A stretch of DNA of 64,000 nt from positions 49,507 to 113,506 of the forward strand of contig JAOAKB010000002.1 in the NCBI GenBank assembly GCA_026413865.1, read 5' to 3'. Under the pieces are notes generated by a model that saw only the letters and a program-made list of their open reading frames with translations, searched no databases and was not told the DNA's origin. A program made the translations under genes and the position numbers. The stretch's first letter is position 1, and each line of letters opens with the position of its first letter. This document shows positions 51,509 to 60,845 of this stretch, one piece after another. The stretch comes from Nitrososphaeria archaeon. GTDB taxonomy: Archaea > Thermoproteota > Nitrososphaeria > JACIWG01.

Positions 51509-53041
51509 ATGTTTCCAGAAGTAGGTATTGCAGACCTTTCTGCAATAAAGTCAGGATTTGCACGGGATGTTATATCTAGAGGGAATAATATTAAAAAGAT
51601 AATAATTTCCGAGGTCGTATACAATAATATTAGAAGAGCAGCTGAAAGAGGAGAGAATGTTGGGCTTGAAGAATTAAATAGATTAAAGATGTTATCAGAA
51701 GCAAAGGGAGTGAATATTGAAGTAAGAAAACAAGACGGAGTTAATGATCCTGATGAAGCTGTTCTAAGACTTGCCCTAGAAAATGGCTTTTATCTCATGA
51801 CTTCAAAGGAAAGCTTAGCAAAGCTGGCCGAATCTCTAGGAATAAAGGTTCTTAGGGATAGTAGAATAAACTTGAAGCCACCTATCTACACAAGATATTT
51901 TTATAATGACGTGATGTCTGTTCATTTAAAAGAAGGCGTTGTTCCGAAGGTTAAGGTTGGTAGACCGGGTAACTGGCGCCTTGAAGATATTGGATCAGAA
52001 CCAATTGACAAAAATGAACTTGAAAAGATAGTTGAAGAAATATTTCAGAGAGTTGAAGCAGGTGAAGGATTCTTTGAAATAAAACGTGAAAGTTCAACTA
52101 TTATAATGTTAAATGATTACAGAATAGTTATAACATTTCCACCACTCTCTGACAAACTCGAGTTAACAATAACTAAGAAAGTAGCTGAGCCAGAGATTGA
52201 AGACTACAATCTTGATCCAGAGCTTATTAGAAGATTTAGAGAAAGGGCTGAAGGTATACTTATAGCAGGAGCGCCCGGTATGGGAAAAACGACATTTGCT
52301 CAAGCACTTGCAAAGTATTATCTTAGAGAAAATAAGATTATAAAAACCATAGAATCGCCTAGAGACCTTCATCTACCATCTTCTGTTACACATTATTCTA
52401 AAAGTAAGTCATGTTCAGAGGAACTACATGATATCCTCCTTTTAAGTAGACCAGACTATACATTTTTTGATGAGATGAGGGACACAGAAGATTTCAAACT
52501 TTTTACAGACCTAAGATTGGCTGGAATAGGAATGGTTGGAGTAATTCATGCAACAACACCAATAGATGCCATACAAAGATTTATAGGAAGAGTAGAGCTT
52601 GGAATAATACCCTCAATAATCGATACAGTAGTCTTTATAAACAGAGGGTGCGTCGAAACTGTTTATACTCTTGAAACATGCGTCAAGGTTCCCCATGGCT
52701 TAACTGAGGCAGATTTAAGTAGACCAGTTGTATTAATTAAAAACTTTATGACAGGAAATGTGGAATTTGAGATCTATGTGTTTGGTGAGAGAACATTTGT
52801 TGTACCAATCAAAGAAAGTGGTAAAAAAGTTTCAAGAGTAAATCTTATGATAAACAATATTCTTGACAAGTATATTCCAGAAAGTGAGGCAAGAATACAA
52901 TCTCACGGTGGAACCGTGACTATCTCTATGCCTTCACATCAAATGGCATATGTTATAAAAAAATGCAGAAAGAAGTTTGAACGAATAGAGAAACAGTTTA
53001 GAGTAAATATCATTCTAAAGCCTTTAGAGACTGAAACTTAA
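51509..53041 (+). CDS. PINA: PIN-domain Holliday-junction ATPase
   Basis: An archaeal PIN-domain ATPase of 510 residues. Residues 1-110 form the PIN-like domain (IADLSAIKSGFARDV with its first Asp). A linker follows, and then a VirB11/PilT-like ATPase domain with Walker A GAPGMGKTTFA from residue 254, DYTFFDEMRDTEDF (Walker B) and GMVGVIHATTPIDAI. The C-terminus resembles a KH domain (ARIQSHGGTVTISMPSHQMAYVI). The Sulfolobus protein drives Holliday-junction branch migration with Hjm and Hjc. ATG 51509 rather than TTG 51497 is supported by the TATA spacing. Confidence 0.88.
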   Translation: MFPEVGIADLSAIKSGFARDVISRGNNIKKIIISEVVYNNIRRAAERGENVGLEELNRLKMLSEAKGVNIEVRKQDGVNDPDEAVLRLALENGFYLMTSKESLAKLAESLGIKVLRDSRINLKPPIYTRYFYNDVMSVHLKEGVVPKVKVGRPGNWRLEDIGSEPIDKNELEKIVEEIFQRVEAGEGFFEIKRESSTIIMLNDYRIVITFPPLSDKLELTITKKVAEPEIEDYNLDPELIRRFRERAEGILIAGAPGMGKTTFAQALAKYYLRENKIIKTIESPRDLHLPSSVTHYSKSKSCSEELHDILLLSRPDYTFFDEMRDTEDFKLFTDLRLAGIGMVGVIHATTPIDAIQRFIGRVELGIIPSIIDTVVFINRGCVETVYTLETCVKVPHGLTEADLSRPVVLIKNFMTGNVEFEIYVFGERTFVVPIKESGKKVSRVNLMINNILDKYIPESEARIQSHGGTVTISMPSHQMAYVIKKCRKKFERIEKQFRVNIILKPLETET

Positions 53042-53052
53042 AGTAACAAAAA

Positions 53053-53391
53053 TTATTTGAAGGCAGTAATATATAATACAACCAACGCCTCTTCTGATAC
53101 ATTTTTCAAACCATGCTGAACGTTTCCAGAAATGTAGACAGCATCCCCTTTGGTCACATTTAATTCACTATCTTCTACCATAAGAAGACCAGAACCTGAT
53201 AAAATATAATATATTTCCTCCTTTTCTGGATGGACATGCTTAGGAAATATACCATTTGATGGAACTCTTAAAAGCCCAAGGCCCTCAAACCGACCTTCAG
53301 AAGCGGATTGTCGCATGATCCTTTTTATATCAGCTATACCTTTACCATATGGTTCAAAAGAATATTCTTCAGATCTAATTATCTTCCACAA
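53053..53391 (-). CDS. Cupin-domain protein
   Basis: A 112-residue single cupin. Motif 1 is FPKHVHPEKEEIYYILSGSG (His, His, Glu ligands) and motif 2 is GDAVYISGNVQHGLKN (His). The metal-binding set looks complete. Such proteins may be isomerases, dioxygenases or sugar-binding regulators, and the role is not defined. It starts with TTG after GGTGG. The Ldh2-family gene ends 65 bases upstream on the same strand, but a separate promoter is possible. Confidence 0.85.
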   Translation of the reverse strand: MWKIIRSEEYSFEPYGKGIADIKRIMRQSASEGRFEGLGLLRVPSNGIFPKHVHPEKEEIYYILSGSGLLMVEDSELNVTKGDAVYISGNVQHGLKNVSEEALVVLYITAFK

Positions 53392-53455
53392 ACCTAACCA
53401 CCTTTACGTTGAAATAGAATCTATTATATAAAAAATTTAAACCTTATGATTTTTA

Positions 53456-54493
53456 CTATGCTAGTGTTACCCCAAGCTCTTTTGCAACATCCTCTATACG
53501 TTGCCAGATTTCGATATCGATAGGAACACCTTCTTTAAGTCTCTTTTCTCTAACACTATATTCTATTTCACCCGGGACAACAACTTTTTGGAAGCCTTTA
53601 GCTGGAGAAGTATTACCAATCACTTTAAAGAAATCATCAACTTCTGACTTAAACTCTTCAATTGGCCTAAAATTTGATATATTTAAAGCTATCAAAAGTG
53701 CATTATTTCCGCCTACAAAGTCTGGATGTGACACAAAATGAGCCCCAGTCAATATGCCACCTAATGCGTCAACAGCCATTGAAAGAGCATAACCCTTATG
53801 TTCACCAAAAGGTAGAAGTGCACCGTACCTTTCATAAAAGTCAGCAGGATCTGTTGAAATGTTACCCTCCTTATCGATTACCCAACCTTCAGGAATCCTC
53901 TCTTTCAAAATATATTTTCGCCTTAATTTTCCTTCAGCAACTATAGAAGTTGCAAAATCAAGCAGAAATGGCCTATTATGGCTTGGAAAGGCTATAGAGA
54001 GAGGGTTTGTGCCAAATCTTCTTAAAGCACCACCATATGGTGCTACAATACCACCTTTAGGACCACTATTGCAAAACATTATACCAATCATATCATGCTC
54101 TGCAATAAAAGTCGTATACTCGCCTAGTCGACCAATATGATTTGAACGTACAATACCCACAACACCAACACCGAGGCTGTTTGCCCTTTCTAGAGCAAGA
54201 TTAGCAGCCTTCCTTGCAATAACCTGACCAAAACCAAAGCCACCATCAACTAAAACTGTTGCACCTTTATCTTTAACAACCTTTATTTCCGCTCTAACCC
54301 TAATCCTACCTTCTTTAACCATCTTCACATAATCTGGAACTCTCATAACACCATGTGAATCAACACCTAAAAGATTTGATTCCACCAGAGACTCTGAAAC
54401 AATTTTTGCTTCCTCCTCATCGGCACCGACAGCTAAGAAGATTTTTTCACAAAGAAACTTTAATTCATCAGCGAAAATAATTTTTTGTGCCAT
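53456..54493 (-). CDS. Malate/L-lactate/sulfolactate dehydrogenase family oxidoreductase (Ldh2 type)
   Basis: An NAD(P)-dependent oxidoreductase of 345 residues with the non-Rossmann Ldh2 fold. Motifs are ESNLLGVDSHGVMRVPDYVKM, DGGFGFGQVIARKA, GIVRSNHIGRLGEYT, IMFCNSGPKGGIVAPYGG and RRFGTNPLSIAFP. The GEHKGYALSMAVDAL stretch near the C-terminus is typical. Members oxidise malate, L-lactate, ureidoglycolate or L-sulfolactate (ComC in coenzyme M synthesis), and the sequence does not decide which. Confidence 0.88.
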   Translation of the reverse strand: MAQKIIFADELKFLCEKIFLAVGADEEEAKIVSESLVESNLLGVDSHGVMRVPDYVKMVKEGRIRVRAEIKVVKDKGATVLVDGGFGFGQVIARKAANLALERANSLGVGVVGIVRSNHIGRLGEYTTFIAEHDMIGIMFCNSGPKGGIVAPYGGALRRFGTNPLSIAFPSHNRPFLLDFATSIVAEGKLRRKYILKERIPEGWVIDKEGNISTDPADFYERYGALLPFGEHKGYALSMAVDALGGILTGAHFVSHPDFVGGNNALLIALNISNFRPIEEFKSEVDDFFKVIGNTSPAKGFQKVVVPGEIEYSVREKRLKEGVPIDIEIWQRIEDVAKELGVTLA

Positions 54494-54585
54494 AAAAAAT
54501 GCTTAACCATTAGCTCTTAAAAAACTTTATAATATTAATGGGAAAATTTATATTATAGTGGGCTAAAATAAACTTTGAGGGCTAA

Positions 54586-54831
54586 ATGTCAATTATTAGG
54601 GTAGATAGTAGAGGTAGAATGGTCATTCCGAAAGAAATTGGTGTCAGGGATACAAATGCAATTATAATACCAGCAGAATCATTCCTTGTGGTAATACCAT
54701 TACCAAAGGTTCCAGGTGGCGGGTGGCTTATTACTAAAAAGAGCCGTAGAGAATTAAAGGATTTGGCTGAAAAATTAGGTAGAAAAGATGCAATAGAACG
54801 GGTAAAGAGGAGAAAAAAAATTGATGATTGA
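54586..54831 (+). CDS. vapB: AbrB-type antitoxin (VapB)
   Basis: An 81-residue SpoVT/AbrB-fold DNA-binding antitoxin. The N-terminal MSIIRVDSRGRMVIPKEIGVRD is diagnostic, and the C-terminal tail is basic and helical (RRELKDLAEKLGRKDAIERVKRRKK), suited to binding the toxin. GAGGG lies just before its ATG. It overlaps the PIN toxin gene by 8 bases and likely represses its own operon. Confidence 0.9.
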   Translation: MSIIRVDSRGRMVIPKEIGVRDTNAIIIPAESFLVVIPLPKVPGGGWLITKKSRRELKDLAEKLGRKDAIERVKRRKKIDD

Positions 54832-55240
54832 AACTGACATCTTATATGCTTATCTGAAAAAGTATGATTGGTTAAAGGATACTGCAGTAAAACTGATATC
54901 AAAAGTAATGAAAGGCGATTTTGGAACAGTTTATGCATCAAGAGAGGTCGTTCATGAAATCTATTATGTTAGCATGGAAGAAGGGGTAAAAATTGATGAA
55001 TTTATTTCGGGAATAACATCATTATTTACAATAGAGAATTTAATCTTTCTTGACACAAACTATGAAATTGACCTTCTCGCACTAACTCTAATAAAACAAT
55101 ATAATTTGAAATCCATCTTTGACGCATATTATGCAGCAACAGCATTAAACCAGGTTCCAGACCACACTATAATTTCTACAGACAACATTTTTGATAATAT
55201 TCCTAGAGTAAAAAGATTGGATCCAAGAATAATCGTGTAA
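54824..55240 (+). CDS. vapC: PIN-domain toxin ribonuclease (VapC)
   Basis: A predicted RNase toxin of 138 residues. Acidic PIN residues are in MIETDILYAYL, SREVVHEIYYVS, KSIFDAYYAATAL and ISTDNIFDN. ATG 54824 follows GAGG at a suitable distance and overlaps the antitoxin stop; a TTG at 54821 is an alternative. Together with VapB it forms a standard type II module. Confidence 0.9.
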   Translation: MIETDILYAYLKKYDWLKDTAVKLISKVMKGDFGTVYASREVVHEIYYVSMEEGVKIDEFISGITSLFTIENLIFLDTNYEIDLLALTLIKQYNLKSIFDAYYAATALNQVPDHTIISTDNIFDNIPRVKRLDPRIIV

Positions 55241-55301
55241 AAATTTTTAAGAACATTTTCATTAAAAATTTAAAATTAAAAAAGCAATTAGGTAATTAGG
55301 T

Positions 55302-56762
55302 ATGAAGATTATAAAAAACTTTGATAATCTTATATCACAAGGTAATGTTGAAGGACGAAAAATTGTCTTAGACATCTTAGAAGAAGGGTTAAAAGCATCT
55401 GACCCCTATGATAATGTAAGAAAATTAATAAAATTAGAAGGAAGCATTTTGAAAATCGATTGCAGACAGATTCCAGGATTTACTGCAGAAGGAAATAGGA
55501 TTACTGAGCCATTGATATTTGATCTAAACAAGGTAAGGAACATTTATGTTGTTGGTGGGGGGAAAGCGGCGCAAAGAATGGCTAAGGCGATAGAGGACAT
55601 TTTGGGTGAGCATATAACGGAGGGGCACGTTAATGCTAAGAAGGGTGAGAAAGTTGAGTTAAAAAGGATTGAAGTTACTCTCGCAGGACACCCTTTACCT
55701 GATGAAGATAGCGTTGAAGGCTCAAAACGTATACTGGAAATTTTAAAGAAGGCACGGAAAGGCGATATTGTGTTTTTTGCTGAATCGGGAGGTGCATCAG
55801 CGTTAATGGCTTTGCCCGGCCCAGGAATCAGCCTTGAAGATATAAGGGAAACGACTAGGATGCTATATTTTGATAAGGGTGCCACAATGTGGGATACAAA
55901 TGTTGTAAGATGGAACCTTATGATATTAAGGGGGAAGGAGAGAAGATACGTTAATGATGCAACCTTGATTGCGGTACACACTGATGAGAGACCTCCTGGA
56001 GTAAGGGTTAATATTGAACCGATTATAAGAGGGTATAATGAAGCGATAAAGATTTTGAAAAAATATGACCTATGGGATAAGGTTCCAGTTTCAGTAAAGG
56101 CGTACTTGGAGAAGGCAGATCCACAATATGGCCCACTTAAGCTTGAGGAACTAGTTAACAAGCCACACTATCATTTTAGGGTTATGGGGCCAGAATATAT
56201 GCTGGACGCTGCAAAAAAGAAAGCGGAAGATATGGGGATAAATGCGACAATATTAGCTTCAAGCTTAAGTGATATTGAGGCAAAAAGTGTTGGGGAAACC
56301 TTGGCCTATATAGCAAATGAAGTTGAAGTTTATGGTAGGCCGCTAAAGCCTCCAGCAATATTATTATGTGGTGGAGAGGTAGTAGTAAGTGTTGGTGGAA
56401 AAAAAGGTGTTGGAGGTAGGAACCAAGAACTTGTTCTTTCTGCAGCGGTAAGGATTTCGAACAGTAAAAATATTGTTATAGCCTCAGTTGATTCAGATGG
56501 AACAGATGGACCAACGGATGCAGCAGGAGGTATCGTAGACGGTTACACGGTGCAGAGGGCAAAAGATAAAGGTATTAATGTGCTTGAGGAGTTAGAAGAA
56601 CACAATTCTTATAATGCACTTTCGAAACTTAGTGACCTCATTTTTACCGGAGCACGTGGAACTAATGTTCAAGATCTGAGGGCGGTTTTTGTTGGAGGTA
56701 AAAGTGAAGTAATTCATATTGGGCTTCCAGACTATCTTAGAACATTAATACAACAGAAATAG
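55302..56762 (+). CDS. Glycerate 2-kinase (MOFRL type)
   Basis: Phosphorylates D-glycerate to 2-phosphoglycerate. The 486-residue GckA-type protein has VVGGGKAAQRMAKAIEDIL, LAGHPLPDEDSVEGSKRIL, FFAESGGASALM and LPGPGISLEDIRE in the first half, and the C-terminal MOFRL domain GGEVVVSVGGKKGVGGRNQELVL with DSDGTDGPTDAAGGIVDG. The family reading is strong. The middle part (about 55550-56200) is visibly richer in G than neighbouring genes. It may act with the hydroxyacid dehydrogenase at 61992 in hydroxypyruvate/glycerate metabolism. Confidence 0.92.
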   Translation: MKIIKNFDNLISQGNVEGRKIVLDILEEGLKASDPYDNVRKLIKLEGSILKIDCRQIPGFTAEGNRITEPLIFDLNKVRNIYVVGGGKAAQRMAKAIEDILGEHITEGHVNAKKGEKVELKRIEVTLAGHPLPDEDSVEGSKRILEILKKARKGDIVFFAESGGASALMALPGPGISLEDIRETTRMLYFDKGATMWDTNVVRWNLMILRGKERRYVNDATLIAVHTDERPPGVRVNIEPIIRGYNEAIKILKKYDLWDKVPVSVKAYLEKADPQYGPLKLEELVNKPHYHFRVMGPEYMLDAAKKKAEDMGINATILASSLSDIEAKSVGETLAYIANEVEVYGRPLKPPAILLCGGEVVVSVGGKKGVGGRNQELVLSAAVRISNSKNIVIASVDSDGTDGPTDAAGGIVDGYTVQRAKDKGINVLEELEEHNSYNALSKLSDLIFTGARGTNVQDLRAVFVGGKSEVIHIGLPDYLRTLIQQK

Positions 56763-56796
56763 TTTTTGTAAACTGCATTATTGTTGGCGGTATTTT

Positions 56797-57387
56797 ATGG
56801 ATAAAATTTTACCTCAAGAGTTTTATATCAATGAACCAGAACTTGTTGCTAAAAAACTATTAGGTAAAGCTTTAGTTAGAAGATTGTATTCGAAAAATTT
56901 AATTGGAAAAATTGTTGAGACAGAAGCTTATTATAGTGAGGGTGATCCTGCATTCAGGAAAGATTTTTTACCAAGAATTTTAAACCTTAAACAAGGAACA
57001 GCGTTCATTTATATGGTTCATGCAAACTGGTTGCTTAACGTTATCGCATATGATAAAATTTTCGGCGGAGTTCTTATTAGGGCAATAGAGCCCATAGAAG
57101 GTGTAGATACAATGAGAAAGTTTAGAGGGATGAACAATATATTTAATTTAACAAATGGGCCTGGAAAATTGACAAAAGCCATGAACATTACAAAGGATTT
57201 AAACGGAGTAAAGGTATATGATACAAAAAGTAAATTGATAATCTGTTCTTTTAAAAAAGAAGAAGAAACAGAAATAATTTCATCCTATAGAGTTGGTGTA
57301 AAAAAAGATTTAAATAAAAAGCTAAGATTTTTCATAAAAGGAAATAATTTTGTGTCAAAACTAGACTCTAATAATATTATGGCCTGA
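56797..57387 (+). CDS. AAG-family DNA-3-methyladenine glycosylase, divergent pocket
   Basis: A base-excision repair glycosylase of 196 residues in the mammalian AAG/MPG fold. The catalytic Glu43 and Tyr45 are in KIVETEAYYSEGDPA, VLIRAIEPIEG keeps the conserved Arg, and NGPGKLTKAMNI is the GPG-x-L-x-x-A motif. By eye alignment, the human pocket histidine (AAHSR) is replaced (AFRKD, Arg54), and the intercalating Tyr region YIIYGMY reads YMVHANW. This may be an archaeal subtype with different base choice. Its 3' end overlaps the convergent Sua5 gene by 27 bases. Confidence 0.85.
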   Translation: MDKILPQEFYINEPELVAKKLLGKALVRRLYSKNLIGKIVETEAYYSEGDPAFRKDFLPRILNLKQGTAFIYMVHANWLLNVIAYDKIFGGVLIRAIEPIEGVDTMRKFRGMNNIFNLTNGPGKLTKAMNITKDLNGVKVYDTKSKLIICSFKKEEETEIISSYRVGVKKDLNKKLRFFIKGNNFVSKLDSNNIMA

Positions 57388-58416
57388 AGCCTTTCTCAAC
57401 CTATTTTGGACAGCAAAAAGTATACCCTTCATAGGTAATCCCTCAGCATATATTTTATTAACATTGAGATCGTCCATCAATCTCAAACTTTTGAATAAAT
57501 TATGGGCAATAGTATATGGTTCACTTCTTGAGCCTAAAACTATAACATTAAAAGATTCAGGATAAAGTTTACAGGTTTCACTTGTAGCAAGAACACCCAC
57601 CTTCAACCCCTTCAACACATCCTCTTGAGCGAGCTCAATTATTTTAGCGACAACCCTATCTATTTCACCTTCAACTAGAAACATTGGCGCCATAGGAGCA
57701 TAATGTCTATATTTCATTCCAGGAGCTTCAGCAATAAGTTGATAAGGTTTTTCAGCCAACGCAGCCTCACTTACATCCACGCATCCCACTACTTTCTCAA
57801 TTTCCTCTAAGGGTATGGCACCAGGTCTCAAAAGCTTTGGAGGGTCTGATTGTATGTTTAAGATTGTAGATTCGACACCATATAATGTTTCCCCACCATC
57901 AATAATGATGTCAATTTTATCATACAAGTCTTTTATGACATGCTCAGCTGAAGTCGGACTAGGCTTTGAAGAAATATTTGCACTTGGTGCAGCAATAGGA
58001 GTTTTTGACTCATTAATCAATGATAACGCAATAGGATTCGCTGGCATTCTAACGGCAATAGTAGGCAAGTATGCAGAAACTTCAGGAGGAACACCACTTT
58101 TTCTTTTAAATATTAAGGTAAGTGGACCAGGCCAGAAACAGTCTATCAACTTTAAAGCCTTATCTGAAATATCATATGTAATCCTTTCAAGCTGCTCTAA
58201 ATTTGATACATGAACAATTAGAGGATTATCAATAGGTCTACCCTTTACTTCAAAAATCTTCTTTACAGCACTTGAGTTAAAAGTGTCAGCACCTAAACCG
58301 TAGACAGTTTCTGTAGGAAAAGCAACAAGTCCACCTTTTACAATAATTTCAGCAACATACTTTATAATAGAGGGGTCAGGATTTAATGGGTCCACCTTGA
58401 TAATTTCGGTCAACAC
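57361..58416 (-). CDS. sua5: L-threonylcarbamoyladenylate synthase (Sua5 type)
   Basis: Makes threonylcarbamoyl-AMP for the universal t6A37 tRNA modification. It has a YrdC domain followed by a Sua5 C-terminal domain, 351 residues in total. YrdC motifs are GLVAFPTETVYGLGADTFN, KGRPIDNPLIVHVSN, FWPGPLTLIFKRK, TIAVRMPANPIA and PIAAPSANISSKPSPTSAEHV. The C-terminal domain has APGMKYRHYAPMAPM. It starts at GTG 58416, or TTG 58413 next to AGGTG. Confidence 0.95.
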   Translation of the reverse strand: MLTEIIKVDPLNPDPSIIKYVAEIIVKGGLVAFPTETVYGLGADTFNSSAVKKIFEVKGRPIDNPLIVHVSNLEQLERITYDISDKALKLIDCFWPGPLTLIFKRKSGVPPEVSAYLPTIAVRMPANPIALSLINESKTPIAAPSANISSKPSPTSAEHVIKDLYDKIDIIIDGGETLYGVESTILNIQSDPPKLLRPGAIPLEEIEKVVGCVDVSEAALAEKPYQLIAEAPGMKYRHYAPMAPMFLVEGEIDRVVAKIIELAQEDVLKGLKVGVLATSETCKLYPESFNVIVLGSRSEPYTIAHNLFKSLRLMDDLNVNKIYAEGLPMKGILFAVQNRLRKASGHNIIRV

Positions 58417-58502
58417 CTATTCCCTACCAAACAATAGCATCATAGTTTAAAAATTTAAAACCATTTATGCAACATAAAAAAATAAAAATATTATAAAACA
58501 TA

Positions 58503-59624
58503 ATGGTTAAGATAATGAAAATTCGAAGCATATTCGAGAATTTTATTCCATATGAGTGGGAGATTTCTAGTCAAGAAGTAGCTAAAATGGCCAATATTCC
58601 TGTTGAAAAAGTTTTAAGGCTTGATACAAACACTTCACCTTTTGTTCCAAAAAAATGGTTGAATAAAATTGCAGAAATGTTACCCAACCTACAAGTAAAC
58701 CAGTATCCTGACACAAGATATACTGAACTATTGGATAAAATTTGCAAATATGCTAATGTTAAAGAAGATTGTGTTGTCATAACCAATGGAGCTGATGAAG
58801 GAATAGATATAGTTTCAAAAACATTCATAGATTATGGAGACAAGGTTATCATTTCAGTACCTACATATTCCATGCTAAAGATATCTTCACAGTTGGCTGG
58901 AGCAAAGGTTATCGAAGTTCCAAGAAAAAAGCCAAGCTTCGAAGATGATGTAGAAAACATTATCCAAGTTTGTAATAGAGAGAAGGCTAACGTGATATTC
59001 CTATGTAATCCAAACAATCCGACAGGAAACTTTACAGAAATAGAGAGGATAAAAAGTATTGTGGAGGAAACAGATAGTTGGGTTATAGTTGACGAGGCAT
59101 ACTATGAATATTGTGGAAAATCAACTGTAAACCTTATTTCCAAGTACCCAAATATAGTTATTATTAGGACACTTTCAAAGGCATTCTCTTTAGCTGGAGC
59201 ACGAGTTGGATACCTGTTAGCTAACGAGGAAACGGTTAAAAAATTGAATCTTGTTAGACCACCAAATTCCTTAACAGTAATTTCTATAAAATTAGGATCA
59301 ATAGCATTATCAGACATACAGCAAATGAGAGAATGGGTTAAAGAAATTATTAAGGAAAGAGAAGGATGCTATAATATTTTGAACTCTATTAAAAAAATTG
59401 AAGCATATCCTAGTGAAACTAACTTTATACTATTTAGGGTAAAGGGGGTAGACGCAAATGTTGTTCATAAAAAACTATTCAGCAAGGGAATATGTGTAAG
59501 AAATTTAAGCGATGTTAAAGGGCTTGAAAATTGTTTAAGGGTAACAATAGGTACAAGAGAACAGAATGAAAGATTTTTACATGAACTCAACTATATTATA
59601 GAAAAAGATGCCAAAAGTCGATGA
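58503..59624 (+). CDS. hisC: Histidinol-phosphate aminotransferase
   Basis: A PLP-dependent transaminase that makes L-histidinol phosphate, just before the phosphatase step. The length is 373 residues. Motifs are LDTNTSPFVPKKW (near the N-terminus), YPDTRYTELLDKI, TNGADEGIDIVSKTF, LCNPNNPTGNF, VIVDEAYYEYCG and the PLP lysine in IIRTLSKAFSLAGARVGYL. C-terminal FLRVTIGT-type ENCLRVTIGTREQNE is typical. It lies about 50 kb from the main his operon and is monocistronic. Confidence 0.92.
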   Translation: MVKIMKIRSIFENFIPYEWEISSQEVAKMANIPVEKVLRLDTNTSPFVPKKWLNKIAEMLPNLQVNQYPDTRYTELLDKICKYANVKEDCVVITNGADEGIDIVSKTFIDYGDKVIISVPTYSMLKISSQLAGAKVIEVPRKKPSFEDDVENIIQVCNREKANVIFLCNPNNPTGNFTEIERIKSIVEETDSWVIVDEAYYEYCGKSTVNLISKYPNIVIIRTLSKAFSLAGARVGYLLANEETVKKLNLVRPPNSLTVISIKLGSIALSDIQQMREWVKEIIKEREGCYNILNSIKKIEAYPSETNFILFRVKGVDANVVHKKLFSKGICVRNLSDVKGLENCLRVTIGTREQNERFLHELNYIIEKDAKSR

Positions 59625-59706
59625 CAAATTAAAATAGTGCACATATATGAATTCAATCTAACTTAAAGGCTACAAGCTTATAGGTTAATGAACTTATTCA
59701 TATCTT

Positions 59707-60657
59707 TTATTCTCTTTTTATACTTTTTACTGTTTGTATAAATGTTTTTATGTTTTCTGGTGGCGTTTTGGCTGGTATGTCGCATCCTGTGCTTGCTATT
59801 ATGTTTTTGCTATCTTTTACTGGATTCAACATTTTTATCACCTTTTCTTTTATTATATTGGGAGTTTCTTTTGCAAGGTCCGCTGGCGAGTAGTTTCCTA
59901 ATATTAGGAAGTCTTCTTTGAATTTTGTTACGGCTTCTTGCAGTGGTATGTTTTGGTCTATACTTATTCCCGCTACTCCTGTTTCTGTTACCTCTTCGAG
60001 CAAGTGTTTTGATCGACCGCATATGTGTAGTACTGTTTCTATTTTCATTTCTCTTGTTATATTTCTTATGTATGGTTTTGAACATTTTTTGAATCGTTCT
60101 TTTGATATTAGGCTTGACGTTGGTTCCGCAATTATAATATAGTCTGCTCCTTCTTCCTCTATTTTTCGTGCATAATCTTTTACAGTTTCCGTTACACTTT
60201 CTAGTATTATTTCTGCTTTTTCTGGCTCCATATATGAAAGTTTTATTATTTTTTCTAATCCTATCGTCTGACCTGCCGCTGTATATGGTCCCGTTATATA
60301 TGCTCCTACTGGAACATTTTTTGAATACTCTTTTAGTTTTTTGACTGTTTTAATATACGCATTCATTTTTTCTGTCTCCTTATAACATGGTTCTTGGATA
60401 TGTTTTATTATCTGAGGGGCATCGTATTCTGTATATTTTACTTGCGCACCTAATGCTTCAGCTTCAACTGTTAGATCTAAGAGTGTCAACAACGAGTCTA
60501 TTTCATATTCCTGGAATATGTATTTTGCTATCCTAAAATGTTTTTCTGGATCAAAAAGACATTCGTGTACACTTATTTTTAGAGCAGGCAATTCTGGATA
60601 GCCTAGTATCGGCACTACTGGAAACCTTTCAAAGCTTCCAAAATATTCTTTTAGCAT
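59707..60657 (-). CDS. URO-D/MtaA-family methyltransferase, copy 2, with distinct codon use
   Basis: A 316-residue MtaA-like protein. Family motifs are VKYTEYDAPQIIKHI, GAYITGPYTAAGQTIGLEKII, ADYIIIAEPTSSLISKE, the zinc-site VLHICGRSKHLLEEV, and ILGNYSPADL near the end. It is shorter than the other two copies and closer in style to methanogen MtaA/MtbA corrinoid:coenzyme M methyltransferases. Its third codon positions are strongly A-biased (AAA, ATA, ACA, GTA and GGA dominate; T endings are scarce), unlike neighbours. Recent acquisition is possible. No corrinoid protein is next to it. Confidence 0.82.
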   Translation of the reverse strand: MLKEYFGSFERFPVVPILGYPELPALKISVHECLFDPEKHFRIAKYIFQEYEIDSLLTLLDLTVEAEALGAQVKYTEYDAPQIIKHIQEPCYKETEKMNAYIKTVKKLKEYSKNVPVGAYITGPYTAAGQTIGLEKIIKLSYMEPEKAEIILESVTETVKDYARKIEEEGADYIIIAEPTSSLISKERFKKCSKPYIRNITREMKIETVLHICGRSKHLLEEVTETGVAGISIDQNIPLQEAVTKFKEDFLILGNYSPADLAKETPNIIKEKVIKMLNPVKDSKNIIASTGCDIPAKTPPENIKTFIQTVKSIKRE

Positions 60658-60845
60658 AAAACCATCATTTTAAAGCTATTAACACCATCCTTCAATGTAA
60701 TGCTAGTAAATTCTTTAACTCATTAAGTCGATTTTCACTATGTAGCCCAAATAAAAAATATTCCTTGCTCAAATTAATCCACACTCTTATAGAAAGAGCA
60801 TGTAGGTGTAATTTTAGGGTCTTGCAAAATCTTTCACTTACAATA

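Noticed and set aside
55544-56161. Long open frame opposite the glycerate kinase gene
   Set aside because: It is a serine/leucine-rich antisense shadow of a clear gene, with no family features.
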